NCBI GenBank assembly: GCA_964451955.1
Contig: CAYVKG010000007.1
Coordinates: 23,513 to 87,512 of the forward strand
DNA length: 64,000 bases
Source of the DNA: JAPLNB01 sp964451955
GTDB lineage: Bacteria > Planctomycetota > Phycisphaerae > Tepidisphaerales > Tepidisphaeraceae
Reading direction: 5' to 3'
In this document: positions 48,156 to 55,874 of the stretch, in pieces
How the letters are laid out: the number at the start of each line of letters is the position of its first letter
How positions within the stretch are numbered: position 1 is the stretch's first letter
Position numbers and translations under genes: made by a program
The notes under the pieces: model-generated
What the model was told of the DNA's origin: nothing
The model's database searches: none
What the model saw: the letters and a program-made list of their open reading frames with translations, nothing else

Positions 48156-48962
48156 TCAAGGCTCAACGTCCGCCGTCTCAAATACCTTCAGAATGCGATC
48201 AAAGGCGTTCTTCAACGCAAAATAATCCTCGAGATCGACCGTGAATCGCTGATCGGTGTTCGGTCGCGAGACCGCATGACCATCCGAGTAGAGGATGTTG
48301 ACCCATTTCTGACGGTGATGGGTGCGGGAAGCGATGCCGAACGACGCAAACCCCTCCGGAGCCGGAAACTGAGTGTCCATCACCAGCGCCCGTATCGACC
48401 GGCCATTGCGGTTCAGACCCAGACCGGCCAGTTGAATGTGCTCCGCCGGCTGCGCAACCGCGTTGGGATCATCAAATTGCCTGGCCACCGAGCCGTGTCT
48501 GTAATAGTAGCTACATTGCGCCTGATGCCGCCCGACCTTGGCCAATTCGCCTTCCGCGTCGTCCGTCTGGTCGCTGCCGGGGCAAAACAGCGCCCGGGGT
48601 TGTTTGGCCAGATGCTCGCGCAACATCAGACCCAGCCCCACCGGAGCGCCGCTTGTCAGCGATATCAGGCTGGTCGGCGCTCCGGTGGAAGGGTAGAAGT
48701 CACTCGCGGTCATCATCGGCGGAGCCTTCGGCCCATAGGGAATCCGACCGCGGTTGTCGTTGGCGTAAGCCTGAATCGCAATCCCGATCTGACGCAGATT
48801 TGACAAGCACGCCGCTTTGCGCGCCGACTCTCTTGCCAGGTGTAACGCGGGCAACAAAACCGCCATTAGAATGGCAATAATGCCGATCACCACCAGCAAC
48901 TCAACCAGCGTGAACGCGCTGCCGCGGGGCAGGCGTCGTATCGGTGCGCCCGTTGCGGGCAT
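48156..48962 (-). CDS. DUF1559 (H-X9-DG) pseudopilin-like protein
   Basis: The 268-residue protein starts with a type IV prepilin-like leader and helix: RGSAFTLVELLVVIGIIAIL, with cleavage expected before FTLVE. The DUF1559 body follows (LSNLRQIGIAIQAYANDNRG) and the C-terminal motif HHRQKWVNILYSDGHAVS carries the histidine and DG pair of the H-X9-DG signature. Planctomycetes encode many such proteins. They are thought to be exported through a type II or IV pilus-like machine, and their function is unknown. GGAGG lies eight bases upstream. It follows the PEP-CTERM gene by 20 bp, so the two are probably co-transcribed. Confidence 0.88.
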   Translation of the reverse strand: MPATGAPIRRLPRGSAFTLVELLVVIGIIAILMAVLLPALHLARESARKAACLSNLRQIGIAIQAYANDNRGRIPYGPKAPPMMTASDFYPSTGAPTSLISLTSGAPVGLGLMLREHLAKQPRALFCPGSDQTDDAEGELAKVGRHQAQCSYYYRHGSVARQFDDPNAVAQPAEHIQLAGLGLNRNGRSIRALVMDTQFPAPEGFASFGIASRTHHRQKWVNILYSDGHAVSRPNTDQRFTVDLEDYFALKNAFDRILKVFETADVEP

Positions 48963-48982
48963 AGATCACGCCTCCGCGCATT

Positions 48983-49732
48983 TCACGCCCGACGCCGTCG
49001 CGACAACAGACCCAGCGACGCCAATCCCAGCACCAGCGCCGATCCGGGCTCGGGTACCGCCGTCAGACGCACGTTGTCCAAGTCCCAGAATCCGCCCGCA
49101 TCTTCAAACCCCACCGTTGAGATAATCTGGATGCCGATGTTCATGCCCGCCCAAGGGTCGTCAGCCATCACTGCCGGAATGTCCAACTGGTAATCCGTCA
49201 GGTGCTTGACGTCGTTACTTGGGTTGGCATTCTTCGCCTCAACGGCACCAACCGTCACGCGGTTGTCACCAGAGACGATACTGCCGTCGCGGTAGTAAAG
49301 ACGAAACTCAATTGGCACCCCCAACTTCATGCCGTAACCCCCGCCCATGGCCGCCACCACCAGCTGATAAGCCTGGCCAACCTCGAACGTGGCATCCAGG
49401 TCCTGATACAGCTCGACCCCAGGCGTCCCGAAGAAAAATGCGCATTGGTTGCCATCGGCATTGTCGATCGGGGCAAACGGAACATTCACAAACACGCCCG
49501 CCGACTCGATCCACTGCTGCTCCGAATAACCGGCTCCCAACCACCACGCCGGCGGCGGCGCCTTCTGCCAGTTGTCAATCGACGAGGTCGCGTAAGGCGA
49601 TGCGAAAGGCACCGTCGGCAACTCAAATGAAGCGTTTGGAACGTTGATCACGCCCGCTTGCACAACACCAGTCCACGCAGCACAAGCAATGCTTCCAGCC
49701 ACCGCGCCCGTCAGAATTCTTGCGACTCTCAT
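48983..49732 (-). CDS. PEP-CTERM sorting domain protein
   Basis: The 249-residue protein has a signal peptide (about 1-26, ending VVQA) and a canonical C-terminal PEP-CTERM signal: VPEPGSALVLGLASLGLLSRRRRA. The middle is beta-rich and resembles a jelly-roll module, with INVPNASFELP near the start and FWDLDNVRLTAVPEP at the end. Exosortase should process it for the cell surface or matrix; no exosortase gene is in the window. AGGAGG lies six bases before the ATG. Confidence 0.9.
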   Translation of the reverse strand: MRVARILTGAVAGSIACAAWTGVVQAGVINVPNASFELPTVPFASPYATSSIDNWQKAPPPAWWLGAGYSEQQWIESAGVFVNVPFAPIDNADGNQCAFFFGTPGVELYQDLDATFEVGQAYQLVVAAMGGGYGMKLGVPIEFRLYYRDGSIVSGDNRVTVGAVEAKNANPSNDVKHLTDYQLDIPAVMADDPWAGMNIGIQIISTVGFEDAGGFWDLDNVRLTAVPEPGSALVLGLASLGLLSRRRRA

Positions 49733-49938
49733 CTCGTCCTCCTCAACTGCTCCCTATACCCGACCGCCGCGCGTCTCGGCTGAGACATACCCACGGCAAC
49801 CGCGGCCAACCTACCGACCCTGATGCTAATCCACCGGCCACCAATAGGTGAAGTCTGCTAGTGGATCAACTCTAATACACCGTCCGATAGTTGTCGTTGA
49901 GAAAGGCTAGTATGTCAAGCTGGTCTTCCACCAATCCA

Positions 49939-51501
49939 TCAGGCTCGTGACCGCGACCTGAGTATCTCCGCCCGGAAGTTCCAGGTATCACGACACAAAC
50001 ATACATTGAACCCCAAGTCGCCGGGGGGCTGGCAGCCATGCCTGACGTATATATCCGCAAGTCCTTCTTTGATCTTCTGATAGAAGGAAGCATCGGCAAC
50101 GATCGCAGTCTCAACGGGAGCCAGCCCGTGAGGCATCCAGATCGACGGAATCGGCACGATCCCATGACTGGCCATATACTCAGCTCCCTCCAGGAAACTC
50201 TCGGCAGGCTCCAGCCCAACCACGAAGTTGCTGCAAGCTTTGCCTGCGCCATGTGTCTTGGCGATGTACTGAAGGGTATCCAGGTAACGCTGTCGGCCAG
50301 TCCATTTCGTCTTTCCAGGACAGATCTGTGCCGCAATTCTCTGGTCCCATATCTCGATGTCGCACGCCACTCGATCAACCCCCGCTGCGAACAGCGCGTC
50401 AATCTCGCTGACATGTGCCGGCGGCGTGGTAAAGAGCACGATCTCCCCCGCAATATTGTGCAGGCCGACTGTGCGGTCAATCTCGCGCAGCATTTCCGCC
50501 GCCCTGCCACATTCCCCATCGGCATTAAACGAGGATCCGCCCGTCAACTGGACGTGCCTCGCGCAACGCTCCACACTCACCGCATAGTGAACCACGTCTG
50601 CCACATCCTGAGGAGTGAAGATCAAGTCCTCGTGCGCCCCGGCGGCCCACTGCGCTTGCGTACGGCTCCCGCAATGGCAAAACCGGCACGCATGGCCGGC
50701 CTTGGCGAAATCACAGGGCCAGAGATACGGAAATGTCAGGACGTCGTGGCCCTGAAGCACCGCCATGCCCCGAAAAGGCACCCCACGCGATGTCGTCTGC
50801 CTGTAAAACGCCGAGGCTGGCGGCAATGTGATCTCCGCGATAAACGACTCGCAATACAGCAGTTGCAGACTCTGGCCTGGCCCTACCACAATCCGAAAGG
50901 GCGACGCCGGGCCGATGTCCGCAATGTGGACAACCGTCTGATCCGGCAGAAACAGCCCACTGCATTCCAAGGGGTCGCGCGAAATCCGGTGCGTCTTCCC
51001 GAACGCCTCGTAAACCCGCTCATCAACGCTAACGCCTTGTGTAAGCAGCATTACCTTCAGGTCCAGACTGTCGACACATCGACCGTCGATGTTGTACCGG
51101 GACATCCGTACACAGCACCGCTCCGGCAACATCTCAGGCATGGAATTCCGTTGTCTGATGGTCTCCAGAAGATCGCCGATCCCCTCCGCGTAGTCCTCGA
51201 GCGTCCGTGTCCATTGCCTGAGCCCCGCTTGCCCCCCCACCGTGAGTTCGAATTGGCGCTTCGCTGGCCCTCCTTGACCTGTATCCCACTTCGAAGACAA
51301 CAAACCCTCTTCCTCCATTGACTTAAGCATCCGATAGACCCCGGCCGGATCAGGCGGATGATCCGCAAACATCGGCATCTCACCGAGTCGCTGCACAATC
51401 CGGTACCCGTGCAGCGGCTGGCGCGATAGCAGCGCCATCACTGCCGGCTGCACCAACCTGCCCAAGTTCCTTCCTGAGGATAGGTTATCCCTGACGCTCA
51501 T
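49939..51501 (-). CDS. PadR-type regulator fused to a radical SAM domain
   Basis: The 520-residue protein joins two parts rarely seen in one chain. Residues about 17-115 are a PadR winged helix (VMALLSRQPLHGYRIVQRL, GVYRMLKSMEEEGLLSS, a GGPAKRQFELT wing). Residues about 128-255 are unassigned and cysteine-containing. Residues about 256-500 are a radical SAM barrel with iron-sulfur ligands C263, C272 and C275 (C-x8-C-x2-C, plus C277) and the SAM motif TGGSS at 320-324. The C-x8-C-x2-C spacing resembles the MSMEG_0568-type group more than the classic C-x3-C-x2-C; this is from memory. CLC at 501-503 may bind a further cluster. It may be a regulator that senses SAM or redox state. It starts 39 bp after the gene at 51541-51936. 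Confidence 0.85.
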   Translation of the reverse strand: MSVRDNLSSGRNLGRLVQPAVMALLSRQPLHGYRIVQRLGEMPMFADHPPDPAGVYRMLKSMEEEGLLSSKWDTGQGGPAKRQFELTVGGQAGLRQWTRTLEDYAEGIGDLLETIRQRNSMPEMLPERCCVRMSRYNIDGRCVDSLDLKVMLLTQGVSVDERVYEAFGKTHRISRDPLECSGLFLPDQTVVHIADIGPASPFRIVVGPGQSLQLLYCESFIAEITLPPASAFYRQTTSRGVPFRGMAVLQGHDVLTFPYLWPCDFAKAGHACRFCHCGSRTQAQWAAGAHEDLIFTPQDVADVVHYAVSVERCARHVQLTGGSSFNADGECGRAAEMLREIDRTVGLHNIAGEIVLFTTPPAHVSEIDALFAAGVDRVACDIEIWDQRIAAQICPGKTKWTGRQRYLDTLQYIAKTHGAGKACSNFVVGLEPAESFLEGAEYMASHGIVPIPSIWMPHGLAPVETAIVADASFYQKIKEGLADIYVRHGCQPPGDLGFNVCLCRDTWNFRAEILRSRSRA

Positions 51502-51540
51502 TAGTAGACTTACTCTACTAGCCCTTTCGGATTAACGCAA
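51502..51540 (-). promoter_or_regulatory. Promoter with overlapping palindromic operator
   Basis: On the minus strand TTGCGT (51540-51535) and TAGAGT (51517-51512) are 17 bases apart. They would start RNA only a few bases before the ATG at 51501. A perfect inverted repeat, arms TAGTAGA and TCTACTA with a 5-base spacer, fills 51502-51520, covering the -10 box and touching the start codon. No ribosome-binding site lies in the usual place. PadR proteins commonly repress their own promoters at such dyads. Confidence 0.55.
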
Positions 51541-51936
51541 TCAGCATTCTCTATCGTCTTCCCTCTCAGACGAACCGCTTTCGATCGCTCTCGCCGCGGC
51601 ATCCGTTAGCTCCACAAGCATCTTCACAAATTCCGCCGGCGGACATCCCCCCCATCGCGTACGCACGTTCTCATTCTCAACACGGGCAAGCAGTTCATCC
51701 TGTTGCCCACCCGGCAGATTCACAAACGCGTACCCGAAGACCACCCACGACTCCTGCGCCAGCGAATCAAGCCCCGCCACAAAACGTCCCGCCTTCGATG
51801 AATCGCCTTCCAACAGCTTGACCACCTCCCTTGCGATGGCCGCTTGCCAATCCCCCGCCGCCGCCGGATCGTTCGGCACCAGCAGCCTCCCCACGGCCAG
51901 TCGCAACACCACCTCTTGTTCTTCCTGAAGTTCCAT
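51541..51936 (-). CDS. Gluconate 2-dehydrogenase subunit 3-like protein
   Basis: The 131-residue protein begins MELQEEQEVVLRLAVGRLLVPNDPAAAGDWQAA. The helix followed by LLVPND-x-AA-G is the pattern of the gluconate 2-dehydrogenase subunit 3 (GluDH3) family. Members are small partner or export-escort subunits of membrane sugar dehydrogenases. This one lacks a Tat signal of its own. The ATG at 51936 lies 10 bp after the stop of the Gfo/Idh/MocA gene and AGAGGAAA overlaps that stop, so the two are translationally close. Pairing with a Tat-exported oxidoreductase fits the family. The family call is moderate. Confidence 0.6.
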   Translation of the reverse strand: MELQEEQEVVLRLAVGRLLVPNDPAAAGDWQAAIAREVVKLLEGDSSKAGRFVAGLDSLAQESWVVFGYAFVNLPGGQQDELLARVENENVRTRWGGCPPAEFVKMLVELTDAAARAIESGSSEREDDREC

Positions 51937-51946
51937 GGTGTTTCCT

Positions 51947-53278
51947 CTAGACCTCCGGGTATTTCCAAGGACCACGATACGTCCGACTCAGCAGTTTCAC
52001 CGCCTCAGGATCGCCAACAACCGTCTCCTTCCGGCCATCCCATTCCACGCTACGCCCCAGTTTCAGGCTCAGCATCCCCAACAGCGACATCGTTGTCGAG
52101 CGATGGCCGATCTCGATGTCACAGACCGAACGCCGCTTCTTCTCGATGGCGTCGAGGAAGTCGACCCAGAGTTCCCTGATGTTCTGCTGATCCGGCTCAT
52201 TAAGTCGCGGGTCTTCGTGAATCACAGGCCCGCCATCCGTCGGATAAAACGTCCACCCCTTCTGCCAGCCGATGTGCAGCGTACCCTCCGTGCCGTAGAA
52301 ATAGCAGCCGACGTTCTCGCCCTTCTCCGCATTGTTGGCGGCGAACTGCCGGTGCTCCCAGGTTGCGGTGAAGTTATCAAACTCAAAAGTCGCCACTTGA
52401 TGATCCGGCGCGTCGGTGGTCTGACCATCCGGTCCGTTGACCGGCTGGCCCTTAATCGGTCTGCCCCCTGCGGAAAACACCTTCTTCGGATAGGTCTCGT
52501 CCATCACCCACAGAATCTGGTCCATCCAGTGGATCCCCCAGTCCCCCAAAGTGCCATTGGCATAATCGAGGAAGCCTCGGAAGCCTCGGGGGTGCATCCT
52601 GGGGTTAAAAGGCCGCAAGGGCGCCGGCCCGCACCACAAATCCCAATCCAGTCCCTTAGGCACTTCCTGGTTGGGCTCCACATCCTCTTTCCCACCTCCG
52701 TAGTGCACGAACGCCCGAACCATTCCGACTTTTCCCAGCTTCCCGGATCGGACGAACTCACGCGCGGAAATGTTGTGTGGTGACACTCTTCGATGAGTGC
52801 CCACCTGCACCACCCGATCCGCCTCCCTGGCCGCCTTTACCATCGCCCGGCCCTCGTTAATCGTGTGGCTGATCGGCTTCTCCACGTACACGTGGGCGCC
52901 GGCCTTGACGGCTGCGATGGTGATCAGCGGATGCCAATGGTCAGGCGTCGCGTTGATCACAATCTGAGGCTTCTCCTTCTCCAGCAACTCGCGGAAGTCC
53001 TGATACTGCTTCGGCTTCTCGCCAGATCGCTTCTCCACGTCCGCGGCCTTCTGAGCCGATTGCCGCAAATCCGCATCGCACAGCCCGACAATCCGGCACT
53101 GCCCCGATTCCATCGCGCAACCCAGAATGTTCCCCCCCCACCACCCGCAACCAACCAGCGCCGTGGTGTATTTCTGTCCGGCCTTCACCTCCGCCCCAAT
53201 CAGTGGCCCGGCCCAAAGAGCCAGCCCCGCTGCGGCAGTTGATCTGAGGAAACCCCGACGGTTGATGTTCGCACCCAT
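51947..53278 (-). CDS. Tat-exported Gfo/Idh/MocA oxidoreductase
   Basis: The 443-residue protein has a twin-arginine leader (NRRGFLRSTAAAGLALW, R7-R8). The N-terminal Rossmann fold follows with GCGWWGG (43-49), and the family motif EKP is at 133-135. The C-terminal alpha/beta substrate domain includes GDWGIHWMDQILWVM. These enzymes oxidise or reduce sugars, inositols and derivatives with bound NAD(P). Exported copies are plentiful in planctomycetes and are tied to polysaccharide breakdown. It shares an operon with the GluDH3-like gene downstream and is divergent from the SlyD-like gene. The substrate is not predictable. Confidence 0.9.
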   Translation of the reverse strand: MGANINRRGFLRSTAAAGLALWAGPLIGAEVKAGQKYTTALVGCGWWGGNILGCAMESGQCRIVGLCDADLRQSAQKAADVEKRSGEKPKQYQDFRELLEKEKPQIVINATPDHWHPLITIAAVKAGAHVYVEKPISHTINEGRAMVKAAREADRVVQVGTHRRVSPHNISAREFVRSGKLGKVGMVRAFVHYGGGKEDVEPNQEVPKGLDWDLWCGPAPLRPFNPRMHPRGFRGFLDYANGTLGDWGIHWMDQILWVMDETYPKKVFSAGGRPIKGQPVNGPDGQTTDAPDHQVATFEFDNFTATWEHRQFAANNAEKGENVGCYFYGTEGTLHIGWQKGWTFYPTDGGPVIHEDPRLNEPDQQNIRELWVDFLDAIEKKRRSVCDIEIGHRSTTMSLLGMLSLKLGRSVEWDGRKETVVGDPEAVKLLSRTYRGPWKYPEV

Positions 53279-53418
53279 GATTCCTGTACCTCGGTCAGCG
53301 TGCCTAAAATGACCCGTAAATGCCCGCGACGCCGCGAGACATTCTACACGCTTGCGCTTGCCCCTGGCACTGGGGCACTGTATCTTCCGCCGTTTCGCGA
53401 TTTTGACAAAGGACCTTC

Positions 53419-53910
53419 ATGCACATTACCAAAAACACCGTCGCCACCATCGACTACACCGTCAGCACCACCGATGGCAAGATACTCGACTCCTCCAAAG
53501 GTCGCAGCCCCATGCCATACCTGCATGGCGCCGGATCCATCATCCCGGGCATCGAACGCGCGCTCGAAGGCAAGAGTGCCGGTGATTCGATCGACATCGT
53601 CATTTCCCCCGAAGATGCCTACGGGCAGAAGGACCCGAACATGGTCCAGCCCGTACCCCGCAACAACTTCCAGGGCGTGGACAAGATCGAAGTCGGCATG
53701 CAGTTCCGCGCCCAGACGCCCGGCGGCGCGCGCATCGTCACCGTCGTCGGCGTCGACGACAACACCGTCACCGTTGACGCCAATCATCCCCTGGCCGGCC
53801 AGACTTTGGCTGTCCAGGCCACCGTCGTCGAAGTCCGCCCCGCCACCGAAGATGAAGTCAACCATGGCCACGCCTGCCACGGCCAGTGCGGCAACCCCGA
53901 ATGCCGCTAA
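53419..53910 (+). CDS. slyD: SlyD-type FKBP peptidyl-prolyl isomerase
   Basis: The 163-residue protein catalyses proline isomerisation and acts as a folding chaperone. It opens with ITKNTVATIDYTVST, then shows the FKBP segment SPMPYLHGAGSIIPGIERALEG (about 30-51) and the SlyD-specific insert-in-flap region (PEDAYGQKDPNMVQPVPRNNF). The C-terminus HGHACHGQCGNPECR is a short metal-binding tail like that of SlyD, which delivers nickel. AAAGGAC lies just before the ATG. It stands 73 bp before dodecin and may be a single-gene unit. Confidence 0.93.
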   Translation: MHITKNTVATIDYTVSTTDGKILDSSKGRSPMPYLHGAGSIIPGIERALEGKSAGDSIDIVISPEDAYGQKDPNMVQPVPRNNFQGVDKIEVGMQFRAQTPGGARIVTVVGVDDNTVTVDANHPLAGQTLAVQATVVEVRPATEDEVNHGHACHGQCGNPECR

Positions 53911-53936
53911 CGCCCCCGGCTCGATCGTTTCGCGAC

Positions 53937-53966
53937 TTGCCTACACCCAAGCAAGCGGCCTATGCT
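53937..53966 (+). promoter_or_regulatory. Possible sigma70 promoter of dodecin gene
   Basis: TTGCCT (53937-53942) and TATGCT (53961-53966) are 18 bases apart. They are followed by AAGGAG and the dodecin ATG at 53984. Each box matches four of six consensus bases. Confidence 0.4.
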
Positions 53967-53983
53967 CCCGGCAAGGAGTCTTC

Positions 53984-54187
53984 ATGAGTGATCACACGTT
54001 TCAACTGACCGAAGTCACAGGCACCTCCTCCGCCTCCATCGAGGAAGCCATACAGGCCGCCATCACACGCGTCGGACAGACCACCAAGGAAATGCGCTGG
54101 TTCCAAGTCACCGAGATCCGCGGGGCCGTTCAGGACGGCAAAGCCTCCCAGTGGCAGGTGACCATCAAGATCGGATCGCGCCTGTAG
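53984..54187 (+). CDS. Dodecin flavin-binding protein
   Basis: This 67-residue protein starts at an ATG preceded by AAGGAG. Dodecins form hollow dodecamers that store or buffer flavins. The sequence shows the family pattern: VTEVTGTSS-like strand (LTEVTGTSSASIEEAIQ), a helix with AIQAAITRVGQT, the WFQVTEIRGAV strand containing the flavin-stacking tryptophan (W39), and a final WQVTIKIGSRL strand. The upstream part of the same open frame overlaps the slyD gene and is not coding. It is convergent with the secreted TIM-barrel-like gene, only 5 bp from its end. Confidence 0.92.
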   Translation: MSDHTFQLTEVTGTSSASIEEAIQAAITRVGQTTKEMRWFQVTEIRGAVQDGKASQWQVTIKIGSRL

Positions 54188-54192
54188 TCCGG

Positions 54193-55860
54193 TCACTCGA
54201 CCGACACGCGCGACAATCGCACATATCCATCAAGCGGGCGGCCATCGTCAACAACGATGTCAAAGCTCTCCTTACGATCCATCGCCCCGTGGATTTCCGC
54301 GTGTGCTCGTCTCATCAAACGCGCATAGCGCCGGGCATAGTCGTTGCTCCGTTCCTTGTCGATCGCCCGCACCCACCACAGGTCGCCCAACTCGATCCAC
54401 CAGCCCCGTGGCAGCACAATCCCGACATCCACCTGCGGTCGGCCTGCATAAATCGACGCACGCGGATTCTTCGCGGCGTGGGCCCTGATGTAACGGGCCA
54501 GTTCCAACTGCTCCACCCACGGCATGTGATGATCGTGGTCGCTCGTCCAAAACCAGATGTACCGGGCTCCCATGTCATACGCCAGCGCAACCGCCAGCGG
54601 TGAAATCTTCGGGTCCGCCTGGCCGTAAATGCTCGTTCCCCAGTGCTTCCCCGTCTGCCTCGCCGCCCCGCGCAGAAATGCATAGTGGTAGCGCAGCATT
54701 TCCTCCGCCGTGTGCTTTCTGGGCTTGTCCGTCCACTGGGCGATCTGCGAGTCAAACTCCGGCAACTGATAGCGACCTTCGTGCACGATCCCCGCCACGC
54801 CCGCCGCAAGCTGGTAATACGCCGTCTGGTACATCGTCTCCCATGCCGGATAGTCCCACTGCTCCAGCCGCATCGCCCCGAAGTTGACCCCCGCTTTCCT
54901 GAGGGTGTTCTCAAGCTCAAACGCCCCGTAATGGCCGGTCCCCTGATACCGGCTCCTCACCCGCTGCTCCAGCAGGTTCGTCGCATCGCTGAAGTGCCGC
55001 AGCGTCCGGTGCACATTCGTGTCCCCAACCAGGATAATCGCCGGTTCATCCATGAACATCACCGATCCGATGTAATTGCTGCGATACAGATCCGCCGGAT
55101 ACCGCAGCGGCGACTTTCCACCCGCGCCACGCAGATAGAAGACGGGTTCGTCCTTCACCCACGCCTCCTGTTCCGGCGACACCAGAAACAGGTTCATCCC
55201 CGCCTCGATCATGACCGGGTACTCTTCCCTGACAAAGGGCACATACGTGTAGTTCTGCCGAGTCGGCGTCTGGGGCAGTCGCCGGCCTTCGGCATCGCGA
55301 AAATTCCGCCCAGTCCCCACCAGCAGTTCACGATCCAGATCCAACCGCTTCACGTTGCCCCATTCCTCCCACGCCCGGCCTTTCTCCACCCTCAGCAAAG
55401 TCAACGTATGCCCAAGGTACACCAACGTCTCGGGCATCCCCTGGTCCTTCAGACTCCCCTCCCCCGCCCGCGGAACAAACCACCGGTCAAACTCCTTCCA
55501 GGCCGGCAAAAGCGATCTTCCGGTGTGTTTGTCCCGATACTCCAAAACCTCACCGGTCTCGGGCAGTTTCAGAATGTACCGTTCGAAGGCCGCGCCGCCG
55601 GACAACGGATCGCGATCCGTCAACCCGCGAAGCACCATCATGGGCGGCGACGAAAACTCCTTCTTCACCTCCAACTGCCACCACACCCGCTCCCGCTCCC
55701 CCGGCCCATAGGACAGGATGACCCCCTGAAACGGCGGCGGCACCTTCCACTCCGCCGTCAGCACCGCATAGATGCCGCTGACCCCCGCACTCGGCTGCCC
55801 CCGCGCCGCCCCACCCAGGACCAACGCCACCGCCAACGCCCAGACCGCTTTCTGCAACAT
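54193..55860 (-). CDS. Secreted protein, possible TIM-barrel glycosidase-like
   Basis: The ATG at 55860 has AGAGG upstream and gives a 555-residue protein with a signal peptide (MLQKAVWALAVALVLGGAARGQ); longer readings have no signal. The C-terminal half has features of a TIM barrel. A conserved-looking stretch is PLAVALAYDMGARYIWFWTSDHDHHMPWVEQLELARYI. Acidic and aromatic residues are frequent (DEPAIILVGD, GIVHEGRYQLPEFD), as in glycoside hydrolase active sites. I do not recognise a named family, and catalytic residues cannot be assigned. It lies 14 bp after the metallo-beta-lactamase gene and is probably co-transcribed. Confidence 0.6.
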   Translation of the reverse strand: MLQKAVWALAVALVLGGAARGQPSAGVSGIYAVLTAEWKVPPPFQGVILSYGPGERERVWWQLEVKKEFSSPPMMVLRGLTDRDPLSGGAAFERYILKLPETGEVLEYRDKHTGRSLLPAWKEFDRWFVPRAGEGSLKDQGMPETLVYLGHTLTLLRVEKGRAWEEWGNVKRLDLDRELLVGTGRNFRDAEGRRLPQTPTRQNYTYVPFVREEYPVMIEAGMNLFLVSPEQEAWVKDEPVFYLRGAGGKSPLRYPADLYRSNYIGSVMFMDEPAIILVGDTNVHRTLRHFSDATNLLEQRVRSRYQGTGHYGAFELENTLRKAGVNFGAMRLEQWDYPAWETMYQTAYYQLAAGVAGIVHEGRYQLPEFDSQIAQWTDKPRKHTAEEMLRYHYAFLRGAARQTGKHWGTSIYGQADPKISPLAVALAYDMGARYIWFWTSDHDHHMPWVEQLELARYIRAHAAKNPRASIYAGRPQVDVGIVLPRGWWIELGDLWWVRAIDKERSNDYARRYARLMRRAHAEIHGAMDRKESFDIVVDDGRPLDGYVRLSRVSVE

Positions 55861-55874
55861 GAATCCTCTCCCGC

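Noticed and set aside
53279..53418. TGGCAC in the slyD upstream gap as half of a sigma54 site
   Set aside because: The downstream GC element is missing at the required spacing.
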